DNA of 64,000 nt, from contig JAJEKV010000006.1 of the NCBI GenBank assembly GCA_021234155.1, positions 23,499,568 to 23,563,567 on the forward strand, in the 5' to 3' direction. This document shows positions 11,784 through 23,067 of this stretch, piece after piece. Every line of letters starts with the position of its first letter. Positions within the stretch are counted from its first letter, which is position 1. Made by a program: the position numbers and the translations under genes. This DNA comes from Isoetes taiwanensis. Lineage: Eukaryota > Streptophyta > Lycopodiopsida > Isoetales > Isoetaceae. The notes under the pieces were generated by a model. The model did no database searches and was not told the origin of the DNA. It worked only from the letters and a program-made list of their open reading frames with translations.

Positions 11784-13395
11784 TGTGACGCTCCCAGAAT
11801 ATATACGACCCTCGGACGTATACATACGGGGACTTTCCCCTCCCATGGCGATCATCTCACCATGAGCAGGGCCCTCCGTCTGTTTCGGGCCATCTATGAA
11901 ATGAGGCCCGAAGAAGGACACGAAGGGGTCATTCGGCCCATGCCTTCAGTGGGACTCCTACGTCGCGGAAGCATGAATACAAGGGTTAGCACACAGCACG
12001 AATATACATAAATAACCACCACGAAGGGTGGCGCATCCATCCAAAATACCAACGGCATAGAATATGCATCTAATCCTAAGAAAATGCCCAAAACCCGGGT
12101 TCTACCCCGGCTCGGACTCCGGTGAGGATCGGTGGACATTATTTGGGCCTCAAAGAATCGGTAGGCCAAGTCTTGGCATGGCGTTGGGCGGCATAGAACA
12201 TCGGCTAGGGTTGTCCACTCCATCCGCCCCTCCACATGCACACTGCGGATGGGTCAATTCATGCTATAAGCCGCTATAGCCTTAGGGAGGCAGCGAGTTC
12301 AAGGGATCACCCTTTTTGAGCCTACTCGAGGGGTTCATGGCGCTGGTGGAGTGAGGCGGCGGTCGGGAAGCGTCCCCTTCGAATCCGCGGTGGTTCCATG
12401 GGTGAGCTAGAGAATGCGTGCGCATCGGCTGACCCCCAAAAGATTCATGCAGGCTTACTCACCTAAATCTACTCAAAGTGCAAGGTGCTCCATACGGATC
12501 ACACCTCTACACCTGAGGAGTGTCGGACCCATACCGGCCTTCCACGTGGCCGGCCATCGGGCCCTAGCCCTTTGTAGGAGTCTCTCGGGAGCCTTGTATG
12601 CGTGCAAGACCCCACCCCTCATGTCACCACTTGTGTTCCTTGTCTAGTGCTAAGCCGGACCATAGCATCTAGGACCCGGTGGGCTCTTGTGCACAGGCCG
12701 CATATAATGGGACTCTACAGGGCGCTATCTAGGAGCAAACTACAATACAGTTCGAGGTCTCTACCCCCGTAATCCCCCGTTTGAGTCGGATTAAACAAAG
12801 ACTAACAATCCATCCTTTCGAGTAAGAACCCGAGAATTGAATATAAAGAGAACTTGCTTGTACAATCAAGGGTTAGTTTCTATGATTGAATCACAAAGAG
12901 AACGAGAAAGCGGACACAACCAAGCGTTATCTAAAATCCACATAGCCACTTACCTGAATTCTGGGTTTGGACTCGTTTCCATGGGGCCTCCATCTCACGG
13001 GAGTTGAGAATTGATTGTTGATTCACGGGGAACACCGGTATGGTGGCCCTCTGTTTGGTGTATGATGGCGCTCGGCTCACGGCCTTCCTTGGTCGATCTT
13101 CAGGAGTCAATCACAGGGATAGGGGTCAAGTTGGCATCCTAACTTGGCAACCCCCATGCTGCCCAATCGATTGGGGCAGGTGGTGCCTTCCCAAACAGTA
13201 ATTAGCCTAATTAAGTTATTATCTTTAATGTATTAAATTAGCATAGCTAATTTAATCCTTTTAAGAGTAACCCCCATGGTTACAATTAAATTCCCATACC
13301 CCCATGGTGGCATACCTTTAGGGGGGTGACGTGCTTGTATTTGTACATGTCCCGTATGAATGCGTGGCGTGGACCGTATAAATCGTGGAGCGTCA
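11784..13395 (-). repeat. 3' LTR of the chromovirus
   Basis: 1612 bp, aligning end to end with 25248-26833. Shared landmarks include CCCATGGCGATCATCTCACC near the outer end, CGGCTAGGGTTGTCCACTCC, CTAAATCTACTCAAAGTGCA, CACCCCTCATGTCAC-like sequence and AATGTATTAAATTAGCATAG. Many point and small indel differences separate the two LTRs, so the insertion is not recent. Short open frames on either strand in this LTR have no counterpart that is conserved in frame. Confidence 0.9.
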
Positions 13396-13407
13396 TTCTC
13401 CCTCCTT
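13396..13407 (-). other. polypurine tract
   Basis: On the minus strand AAGGAGGGAGAA ends directly before the 3' LTR start TGACGCTCC. This is the expected place and composition for the plus-strand DNA primer of an LTR retrotransposon. Confidence 0.75.
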
Positions 13408-13419
13408 AAAAATATCTTT

Positions 13420-16400
13420 GCCCTCAAAGATTGGGGTTAACTAATCGAATACATATAAATAAAGCACTCAATTAGAAAATGGAGTTAAGAAGATAACATT
13501 AATACGTTGAAATTATAGTATTTCGGACAGTAATACATTGAAGTGAAAATATCAAAGTACAAGCACCAAGGTGCCTTATACAAACTTATCATCAAGAGAG
13601 TGTAGGACCAAAGTCCGATTTAAAACATCCAGACAACAAAAAAAATCACACATGTAGACAAAACCAATACGGAAAAGTTGGGTCATCAACAACCCTCTAT
13701 ACAAGGCGGTGACGATACATTCAGCGGCGCACCCATCAATATACCGTAGGTTAATAATATGATTAAATTGTGGTTGAAGGGACCACCCCTATAAATAAAA
13801 GAAAAAGTATCTAGAAGGGAACCTATCATGTCTACGACTTGCAATTCATTTGTGGCATAAGGAATGGTTCGGTTCCGTATATAGCCAAAATGAACGCGAT
13901 CTATTTACTAGATGCTTTTTTAAGCAATTCATGGTCATGTCAACATCAACAATACACCACGTCCTAGAGAACACGAGGTGATCTCATCATTGGTTATTAT
14001 TATAATATCGATGCATCTACCCTCTAGAATATGATTCTCGGCAAATCAAGCCTTCAAGCTTCTGGCATGGGGGGCGGGGTTGATAGCATCGTTGATGAAT
14101 TGACCACGAGATTCCGCATGAAGTCTGGATAGTGCTTCTCAGGTCTATCTTCATCACCCGGTAGCATCTTCAAGCTGGTAAGTGCTTCCCACTTGACCAA
14201 GTATTGCAACATTTGAGTCCTTCTGGTGCGTTTGTAAGCTCGATCAAGAAGAGCCGGGCACTATTTCCAGCTGCTCTTGATCATTTCTAGGAGAGTTGGG
14301 GTATCCAAACCTCCTCGGATCGGGGTGTGTTGCTTGAGAAGACTCCGTGAAAGACCTTGTGGATCTTCAAGCGGGGTGGCAAGTCCAAGCGATATGCTGT
14401 TCCCCATAGCGTTCGGTAATCTGAGCGGCCCAGCCCCTGGTGCCAACTTCTTCTGATTACCAATTTTAAGCTTGGCTTGTTTTACTTTGATCTTAAGCCA
14501 AATGATTCGCCCACGGAAGATTCGTGGGGTTGGTGCTTATCCGCTAGACTCTTCCCGACGACATTTGCGTCGCGGCCAATAAGTAACCCCGAACTTCCTC
14601 CACCAAGGCTCCGCATTTCTAAAAGGAGTTGTTGAGAGACCTCCACTTTAGAAAGCAGGGTTCGCCGGTAATGCGGAGTAAGACATTGATATCCATAATT
14701 TATCATGAAGGGAGACATCTTTGAAGACTCCTGCCAGTTGCTTTATATAGGCTTAACTCTACGAGGATAAATATAATCGCCCATTGTATTTGTTTACTCC
14801 ATACATAGCTTTAGAAGCATATCTTCGATAATCCGATTGACACGTTCTGTTTGACCATTCATCCGAGGATGGTATGGTTTGTACTCATGGCAAGCTTGGT
14901 TTGGATGGTGGCGAAGAAATCCTTCCGAATGCCTTTGACAAACTTAGGATCCCTATATCCGATACAATTACTCTCGGCATCCCGTGCAACCTGAAAATTT
15001 CTTTTGCAAAAGCAGAGGCGGTGTCAGGTGGTGCGACATAGCGAGGAAGTGAGCCATCTTTGATAACTTGTCGACCACGACCATTAATGCATCATATCCA
15101 CGGAGAGTGCGCGTGGAAGGCCTCCAATGAAATCCATGGTTATGACTTCCCACTTGGCATTGGGCACATCCAAAGGTTGCAACTCCCGGAACTCTTAATT
15201 GCTCAGCCTTGGTTTGTTTGACAAACGACACCTTGATGTACCTAGCAATATCCTTTTTCATCGAAGGCAAAAATAGCTGGGAGCGGATCTTAAAGTAAGT
15301 TTTCATAAAACCATGATGCTATAGAATTTTGTTGTGTGTGTCATGGAGAATCACTTTCGCACCCTGAAGTATTTGGAACACACAACTTATCTTTGTGATA
15401 TAACAAATTGCCCGCTTTCTTATATGAGCGGAATGCTTCACGTTCTTTATTAGTCGGGCTTCCTTACCCAAACTTTCCCAAATATTACGAATTAGGGATA
15501 CGTGGCTGTCATTCTATCTCGCTTCCCAAACTCATTTTGGTAAGTGTGGAAATGGCGTTACAATGGGTCCGGGTTATGAAGGGATGCGTGACAAAGCATC
15601 GCAACCACATTGTGCTTTCCTGGCTTGTATACAATCTCGAAGTCATATTCCTCGAGGAATTCCATCCATCTTCGCTGACGGAGATTTAGATTTGGCTGGG
15701 TGGATAGATAGCGGAGACTCTGATGATCCGTATCGAGCTGAAACCTTCTACCAAGAAGGTAGTGTCTCCAAATACGGAGAGCACGAACAACTGCCAGCAA
15801 CTCCTGATCATGGGTAGGATATCACTGCTCTGCATCATTCATCTTCTTTGAATCGTAGGCAACAACTCTCCCTTCCTGCATTAAGACTCCACCGGTAGCT
15901 ATCTTACTAGCATCGGTGGCTCCGATTTATCCTTTTCGAGGATCGGGGCAAGGTGAGGACCGGTGTAGATGTTAAAGCATCCTTGAGCTACTCTGAAAGC
16001 CGACTTGGACTTTTGCTTTCCAATGTTCCATCCAATCCTTCACTTTCTCATGCCTTGTGAGATTAGTAAGAGGTGCGGCAATTGTTGCAAAATCCTTAAC
16101 AAATTTCAGATAATATCCTGCGAGTCCCAAGAAACTTGGGACCCTGGAAACATTAGGCGGAATGGGCCAATCCTTTATTGCTTCTATCTTGGCTGGGTCC
16201 GTAGCAATTCCTTCTGCTGAAATAATATGCCCCAAACCCTCGGAGTGGCGAACTTGCATTTAGAAAACTTGGCAAAGAGCTGATGGCGTCTTAGCTTCTG
16301 CAAAGCCAATCGAAGATGTTGTTCATGTTCTTTGCAAGGTTTTACTATAGATGAGAATGTCATCAAAGAAAATGACAACAAAGTCATCCAAGTATTGGCG

Positions 16401-17450
16401 GAAGATGTCATTCATCAATCGCATAAACGTTGCAGGGGCATTGGTCAATTCAAAAGGCATGACGGTAAACTCATAATGCCCATATGGTGCGAAAAGCGGA
16501 CTTATGGATGTCCTCCTCCTTTATCCTTATCGATGGTATCAGGGGGCGCCAAATCAATCTTTTTGAAATATTTTGCTCCTTGTAACCGGGTCCATAAGAT
16601 CATCTCGCCTGGGCAAAGCATAGCGATTCTTGATGGTATGCTTATTGAGTTGCCTATAATCAATACACATCCTTAAGGAGCCATCTTTCTTCTTGACAAA
16701 AGAATAGGGCGTAAATGGTGAAACACTAGGCCGAATAAACCCGGGTTCGGTAACTCTTGTAGTTGTTTCTTAAGCTCTCGCTAACACGGAGGCTCATTCG
16801 ATGCAGGGGCCTTGGCGGTAGGCTTAGTACCGGTTCAGAGTTATTTCACATTCTACCCTCCGAAAGGAGGAAGCTTGTGGATCTCATCCGGGAAAAGATC
16901 GCTAAATTCTCGAAGAAGGGTAGCAATATCCGGTGCTAAAGGCGTCGATTACTTGCTTACGCTTGAGTGGGACTCAATGGAGGCAAGTTTAATGAGGCAA
17001 AGGAGTTCATTCTCAAGCATTATAGCTTTTTCTAACTTGTTTATTGACATCATTTGCATAGCGAGTGGAATGAATCACCTTTTATAGTCACACGTGCTCC
17101 ATTAGCGGCGTTGAAGGTGACCTCCGTTTCTCACAAATCTATGTTGGCCTTGGCGGATGCTAAAAACTCCATTCCAACAATAAGATCATATTTGCCAATG
17201 TCCATTAACTTTTCAAAGACCCAAAGGCAACCGGTGCACGGGCAACCGTGCATCTTAAGGTTATCTGACCATGAGTGTGTTCGATCTTACCATCGGCTAA
17301 TGTGGTGGCTTAGGTCGGGATCTCAACGTTTCCGGTGCGATGCACAGGCCATTCTAGGAGAAGCAAAATTATGCATTACTACCGTGTCCATCAAAATTAT
17401 GAAGGCCTTTCTTGTCTACTTGGCCTATTGTAGAAATATGAGAAGGTGAC
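13420..17450 (-). pseudogene. chromovirus pol: protease, RT, RNase H, integrase, chromodomain
   Basis: Minus-strand remnants in the usual order. Protease at about 17420-17330 reads ILMDTV..HNF, where the catalytic D-T-G has become D-T-V. RT at about 16680-15980 includes [14 protein letters not shown], then [18 protein letters not shown] with the catalytic DD intact, then the thumb with GHIISAEGIATDP and FLGLAGYY. RNase H at about 15800-15558 includes [15 protein letters not shown] and [11 protein letters not shown]. Integrase at about 15306-14700 includes RGYDALMVVVDKLSKMAHFL; the cysteines of its zinc motif have been lost. The C-terminal part near 14400 reads AYRLDLP...IH.VFH. At about 14250-14109 QYLVKWEAL followed by an EKHYPDF stretch is a chromodomain, which places the element among the chromoviruses. 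Frameshifts are too many for function. Confidence 0.85.
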
Positions 17451-17592
17451 TTTTCGGCGTTACTGTTTCTATAGCGGCAAGAATATGAGGCCTTGCAGGT
17501 GAATGTACTCGGGAGCCTCGTCCTCGCGAGGGGAGATTGGACTCGGATCTTCCCAATCAAAGATTCGGCCATGGCGGTAGGCCGATGCGTGG

Positions 17593-19574
17593 TGTGGCGG
17601 CTCCCGAGAATATATCGACCCTGGGGCGTATACATCACAGGGACTTTCCCTCCCATGGCGATCATCTCACCATGGCGGGGCCCTCCCAGATGCATTTTAG
17701 GGCCATCTATGAAAATGAGGCCGAAGAAGGTTCTGTGAAAGGGTCATTAGGCCCCATGCCTTCAATGGGACTCCCGTCGGCGGAGCAGCATGAATACAGG
17801 GGTTAGCACCTGACCGCGAATATACATAAGCCGCCACCCACGAAGGGTGGCGCGTCCATCAAAATACCATGACATATGCATCTAATCCAAGCGCCCAAAA
17901 CCCGGGTTCTACCATTTCGGACTCCGATTGAGGATCGGTGGCAATTTGGGCCTCAAAGAATCAATGAGACGAGTCTTGGCATGGCGTTAGGGCTGGCATA
18001 GAACATCGGCTAGGGTTGTCCCTCCATCGCCCCTCACCATGCACACTTTGCAGTTGGGTCAATTCATCTTATGGCCGCTATAGCCTTCGGGGAGCAGCGA
18101 GGTTGAGGGATCACCCTTTTGAGCCTACTCCGGGTTCATGGCTGGTGGAGTGGGGCAGGTGGGGGCGTCCCCTTCAGAATCCACGGTGGTTCCATGGGTT
18201 TGAGCTAGAGAATGCGTCGTGCATCAGCGACCCCGCATCCGTGCAGAGCTTACTCACCCTAAATCTACTCAAAGTGCAAAAGGTGCTCCATACGGATCAC
18301 ACCTCTACACCCAGTGTCGGACCCATACCCGGCCCCTCACGTGACGGCCTTCAGGCCCTAGCCCCTTTGCAAAGTCTCGGGGAGCCTTGGCAATGCTCGT
18401 GCAAGACCCACCCCTCATGTCTGCTTGTGTTCCTTGTCTATGCTTCTGCGCTCAGGACCATTCCATCATGGATTGTTAGGCTCTTGTTTACCGAGGCGCA
18501 TCAAATGGGACACGGGGTAGATGGCTATCTGGATTTTACAATACGTTTGGTCTGTCCAGTAATCCCATTTTGTGCTTTAATCAAAGAAACAATCCACCCT
18601 TCGGGTCCCAAGAATTGGTTATAGAGAACTTGCTTAAGGATCAAGGGATGGTGTTATCTATGATTGAATCACAACTCAAACGGGGGATTAAGCGTAGACT
18701 CAACCGTATTGTAGTTTGCTCCTAAAATCCCACATAGCCACCTACAAGAGCCCACCGCCCTGGGCTCATGGTCCGGGTCCCGCCTCCAGGAACACGGGAG
18801 TGTAGAGGGGTGGGCCCCATGAAACTCCAGCAACAAGGAGTGACGAGACTCCTACAAGTCGTCTGACGGCCGCGGGAGGGCACGTTGTATGGGTCCGCTC
18901 ACCGGGTGGAAGAGGTGTGATCCGAATGGAGCACCTTGCACTTTGAGTAGATTTAGGGTGAGTGAACTGGCACGGATAGGGCTCGGATGCACGATCTCTA
19001 GCTCACCCATGGAACCCTGATATTCCGAAGGGGACCATCCCCGACCCCCATCTGTGCATGAACCCGAGTAGGCTCAAAAGGGTGATCCCCAACCGTGGTC
19101 TCCCGATAGCATGAATTCTATGCCAGCGTGCATAGGGAGGGGCGATGGAGTGGACAACCCTAGCCGCTGTTCTATGCCACCCAACGAGACTCCTGGCACC
19201 GCCGATCTCTTGAGGCCCAGCCGGCCACGATCCCTCCGTGGAGTCTCGAGCCGGGTAAAACCCGGTTTTGGGCGTTTAGGATTAGATGGCATATTCTATG
19301 TCGTTGGTATTTTTGATGGATGCGCCACCCTTCGTGGTGGTTATTTATGTATATTCGTGCTGTGTGCTAACCCCTTGTATTCATGCTTCCAAGCATGGGA
19401 GTCCCATTGAAGGCATGGGCCGAATGACCCCTTTCAGAACCTTCTTCGGGCCTCATTTCATGAGATGGCCCCAAACAGCATCCGGAGGGCCCCGCTCATG
19501 GTGAGATGATCGCCATGGGAGGGAAAGTCCTCGTATGTATACGCCCGGTGGTCGTATATATTCGGGAGCCGCCA
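17593..19574. repeat. head-to-head pair of partial LTRs (about 2-kb inverted repeat)
   Basis: From 17593 (TGTGGCGGCTCCCGAGAATA) to about 18675 the sequence follows the element's own LTR. From about 18676 to 19574 it follows the same LTR backwards, ending TATTCGGGAGCCGCCA. Landmarks such as CCATGGCGATCATCTCACCA appear near one end and reverse-complemented near the other. The turning point is around TGATTGAATCACAA / CTCAAACGGGGGATTAA with almost no spacer. The block splits gag from protease: the gag zinc knuckle is cut at HFMRE just before its last cysteine. The two arms differ in length and by many small indels, and I see no target duplication around the block. Confidence 0.8.
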
Positions 19575-19579
19575 TTCTC

Positions 19580-20727
19580 GCATGAAGTGTCTGTGCCTCA
19601 TACACCTGTAGCATGCCTTATCCCGGGCGAGCCGTTTCCCCGCCTCTTTAGGAATGGACTGCAAGAGGCTGAACTTCCCTTGCCGGCATTGTTACGCTTT
19701 TATCCGGCGTGCTAAAGGCGACTTTCTTCTCCTGGCGGCCATAAGAATTGTGCTGAGAGGGCCCGGACTTGGCTAACGGGGTTTGTGGGCATGGACGGGC
19801 AGTGGTCGGTTGCAGTAAGGAGCAGGTCGCTGATCGGGTTCCTTGGCGTGTCCTCCTCGAGGCTTAATGCCTTAGCTTCCACCTCTGCTCACGATTTTGG
19901 GTCTATGGCCTTGACCATGCGTTTTAATGGATGGGGCCAACCCTTCAATGTAGCCCCCTAACGCCCTTTTTTTCATTCATTTTCGGGTACATACAACCTC
20001 AAGCGCATAAATTCATCCGTGTAGGCCTGAGCGGACATGCCCTTCGTTCCAACCTCGTAGAAGGTCTGAAATCATTTGGCATTTGTGCGCACGAGGCACG
20101 TAATGCGATTTGAAAGCCTTAGCGAACTTCTTGAACTTGCACCTGCTCTCCGTCCAGTGCTTAGCTCGCATAACCCTTCCACCAAATGCGGGCAGTTCCG
20201 GTAAAAGGTTGGTGGTGGCAACCTTCCACGTATCCTTCTCCGCCATTCCATAGGACTTCCCAAACTCCTTCATTTCGTCCAACCAAGATTCTGCATTCAA
20301 GCCTCCTCCGGATTTCCCATAAAACCGAGCCAACTTCCTAGGTTCTTCCATATGCTAGTTATGGTTGTATCAACGGTTTCGGTATTCCTTATCCTTATCC
20401 TCGAATGGTCCTTTATCGATAGCGATGACCCGAGAAGACAACAGTGGTTGAATGTGAGGCGGCGGGCGCTATCCTTAGAGGAACCGATGACGCTTAGCAT
20501 GAGTCCTCCTTTGTGCAGTGCAGGGCTAGCTCGGGAGGAGATGGTTGTTGTGCAGGTGGACTCAATGGTGTGAGGAGGTACCCGGGTCCGTCCTCGAGTT
20601 TGTTGCGGGTGGATTGGTATGCAACACATAGGCGTAATTCGGTAGGAGTTGCCTTTTCATTAACATCAATTCTGTTCGGGGGTGAGCCTACTACTAGCGT
20701 TGGAGGGTGTTTGCCAAAGCGTGACAT
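19580..20727 (-). pseudogene. chromovirus gag
   Basis: The minus-strand frame from about 20351 to 20013 reads ESWLDEMKEFGKSYGM.EKDTWKVAT, then KKFAKAFKSHYVPRA, the capsid pattern of plant chromoviruses. A basic linker follows, and near 19620 a zinc knuckle CYRC....HFMRE whose fourth ligand is lost at the junction with the inserted LTR palindrome. The open frame 20727-20494, starting MSRFGKHPP, is probably the N-terminal part. Frameshifts near 20500 and 20350 break the frame. Gag would form the virus-like particle in the cytoplasm. Confidence 0.75.
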
Positions 20728-20919
20728 TACCGTCTATAGGGAGCATTCATGAATATATAAGCTGATTTACATTAATGTACAATCCCTTTAAAATAATCGA
20801 GACAAAAAGAATATACAAGCAGAAGACAATATTTTTTTATTTCATTTAAGTTGAGTACAACAACAAGTTGATTGGTACATGGGTTAAGACAAAAAGTAGG
20901 TATGATACATTGGAAACTT

Positions 20920-21447
20920 TTAAAGTTCTACCGACACTGTTGTCAGCAACAACAAAGAAAACATAACGGAAGAGATCAGCCTAGGGGTTGGCGAAAGAGC
21001 ACAGGATCGGGCGTGGCCGGTACTCTCCGCATCTATTTCGGACGAGTTTATAAGCGTGCGGGCTTGGACAATAATTGCTTGGTATTCCCATGTTGGGCTG
21101 ATAATGAAGGTTAAAAGCCTTCGTGATAGCATAAAAGAGTTGCCAAAGGTGGTCGTTGGCTTCCTCGAAAGCCTCGTGCTGCTCATATTCCGGTAGTCCC
21201 AGTGCGACCACGGGGTCATCTTCGGATCTTCGAGAGCTCGGTCCCTAAGGATGTTAACTATCTCCAGCCTTTTGTCGAGGTCGTGGGGCTCTCCCGGTGG
21301 CGGTGGTTCGATCTCATAGCCTTCCCCCCCCTCACGGATATTCACCATATCTCTGGCCATAGTCTTGATCCGGTGGTCCGGGATCGTCTCTCCTAACCAT
21401 ATCGGTGATTCTCTCCTCATATTCCCAAATGGTTTCCTCTGCAACAT
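20920..21447 (-). pseudogene. unknown ORF between accessory gene and gag
   Basis: Two overlapping minus-strand frames join into one product: 21447-21240 (EPPPPGEPHDLDKRLEIVN..) and 21211-20981 (MVALGLPEYEQHEAFEEAND.., NLHYQPNMGIPSNY, CGEYRPRP). The open frame spans what looks like a single gene with one shift. I recognise no family. It could be the N-terminal part of gag or a second accessory product, since it lies between the unknown accessory gene and gag on the same strand. Confidence 0.35.
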
Positions 21448-21676
21448 AGTTAAAATGAATAGAGAACATTTTGTAATGCCACTATATTCTAAACTTTAAT
21501 GCTTTTGAAGAGGATGTCATAAAAGAACAATTCAGTTATACTCATCAAGAGAACTTTGTATTTAATAAGTAAATAAGGTACACCATTTTTCAATATGGTC
21601 CAAACAGTTGCCAATCCAAAATCTCATAAATACACGTATATGTATATATAAACAAAAATTGTATAGCACACCGGGT

Positions 21677-23067
21677 CTAGGAACTAGGCCACGCCTCTTT
21701 ATCCCTGGCCCTAGGAGGTGGTGGAGGCGGTCGGTGTCGCAGCAGAGTTACCCCAGGGTCTACTGTGGCAGCCGCAACAGATGCAACCTCCGGTGGATAT
21801 GCAACGGCCAATGGGGCTGCCGTGAGGAGCTTCATTCCCATCCAAGGCGCAATATATCGACCCAAGGCGTCGCTGGCGAGATCGTCGTCGCAGTACATAA
21901 GTAAGCGTCACGAGGGGAAGCTTTAATGGCGCCGGTGTAGAAAGTGCGGAGGGCCCACCATGAAGCTTCAGCCTCCGGCCCTAGATCCCGGGCTATGAAA
22001 AGGACTTGCCCGTGTCGGAAGGCCAACAAAAGAAACAGGTAAGGTGGTTACCCAAAGACCTTCCCTTTGCGGAGTCTCGATGTCGCCACTTCCTTATCCA
22101 AGTCCATGGGGACTTCTTCCTCCTTGAGCTCTGTTGCTCCTCCTTCTTGTCTGCTTGAGGGGTTATGATATAAATCTTCACCCTCATCATCCGGAAGTGG
22201 GAGGGAACCTCAACCATATTGATGTTTGGAACGTGAGGTCCCATAGGCTGAAGGCATCCGTGCGGGTTGCGAAGCTGGTTCTGCATCACTTAAGTCTCGA
22301 AGGCGTAATGCACAGAGTCTCCGCCGGCTCATATGGTCTCCTCGGGCCCCGGCGGCTGGTGCACCTCCGGCGAAGCTTCGGTAGAAGTGAAATCGATAAA
22401 ATCATCCATACAATACTCAAGCTCGTAAAGTACATGGTCTTTGCGCTTACGTCGAAAACCGGCCACCATATGATAGGTCCAGATAATATCATCCAAGAGA
22501 AGGTACTCTTGCCCTTGGTGATAGATAACTGGAAGGCCGTCTAACCCCGACAAGCCTATAGCTTGTTCACTCACGCGGTGGTAACTCCTCCGCTAGCTCT
22601 TTCCAACGGGCAAAGTCGCCCATACCTATATGCTCATCATCCCCCTCCTCGGAGGACTCAGGCAGTTTGCCCTTCTCTACAGGCAAGGTTTCATCCTCAA
22701 CGTATTGGTCCATGAGGATGGCTAGGAGAAAAGTAGCTTCGGATATTGCAGCCACGATCTTTGGACCAACGGCGGTGTTTACCCCATCGGAGTTTCCCCT
22801 TCAGGGCGTCATAAGCATGTGTGTCCCCGCCTAACATCGCGGACTATCTCCGCTCCAAATACAATTGGGGAGGATCCCCAGGAGGAATACCACGGAGGAA
22901 GCATTTCCTCCATGTAGAAGTCAAGGAACCCGGCGTAATCCAGGATCTTGGCCAGATACTTGTGAGGGAGGTCTATCGTTGGCATAGCAAAGGTTGCAGC
23001 AGTCGAAGGGAACTTGTGGATCCCATTTCTCCCCATCATGGTACCAGCGGGCAAGGAAGGGCACCAT
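21677..23067 (-). pseudogene. unknown accessory gene of the chromovirus, copy 2 (broken)
   Basis: About 460 codons, minus strand, from the ATG at 23067 whose product opens MVPFLARWYHDGEKWDP. It matches the gene at 7033-8304 block for block: LDFY.EEM, MLGGD.HA.D, LAILMDQYVEDET, an acidic stretch (EEGDDEHIG), LDDIIW, LYELEYCMDDFIDF, MGPHVPNINMVEV, a basic patch (SRRKKSPW), GQVLFIARDLGPEAEASWWA, and a hydrophobic C-terminal segment with APWMGMKLL and PLAVAYPPEVASVAA, then a run of prolines. At least three frameshifts are visible (near 23000, 22850 and 22090). It lies between the 5' LTR and gag, in the same orientation as gag. Chromoviruses normally have only gag-pol, so this is an added gene. 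Function is unknown; the hydrophobic C-terminus might be a membrane segment. Confidence 0.65.

Noticed and set aside
18016..18624. 202-codon plus-strand open frame
   Set aside because: It lies in LTR-derived sequence. The matching parts of the other LTR copies do not keep this frame.
19074..19504. Several overlapping frames on both strands
   Set aside because: G+C-rich LTR sequence has few stops; no frame is conserved between the LTR copies.
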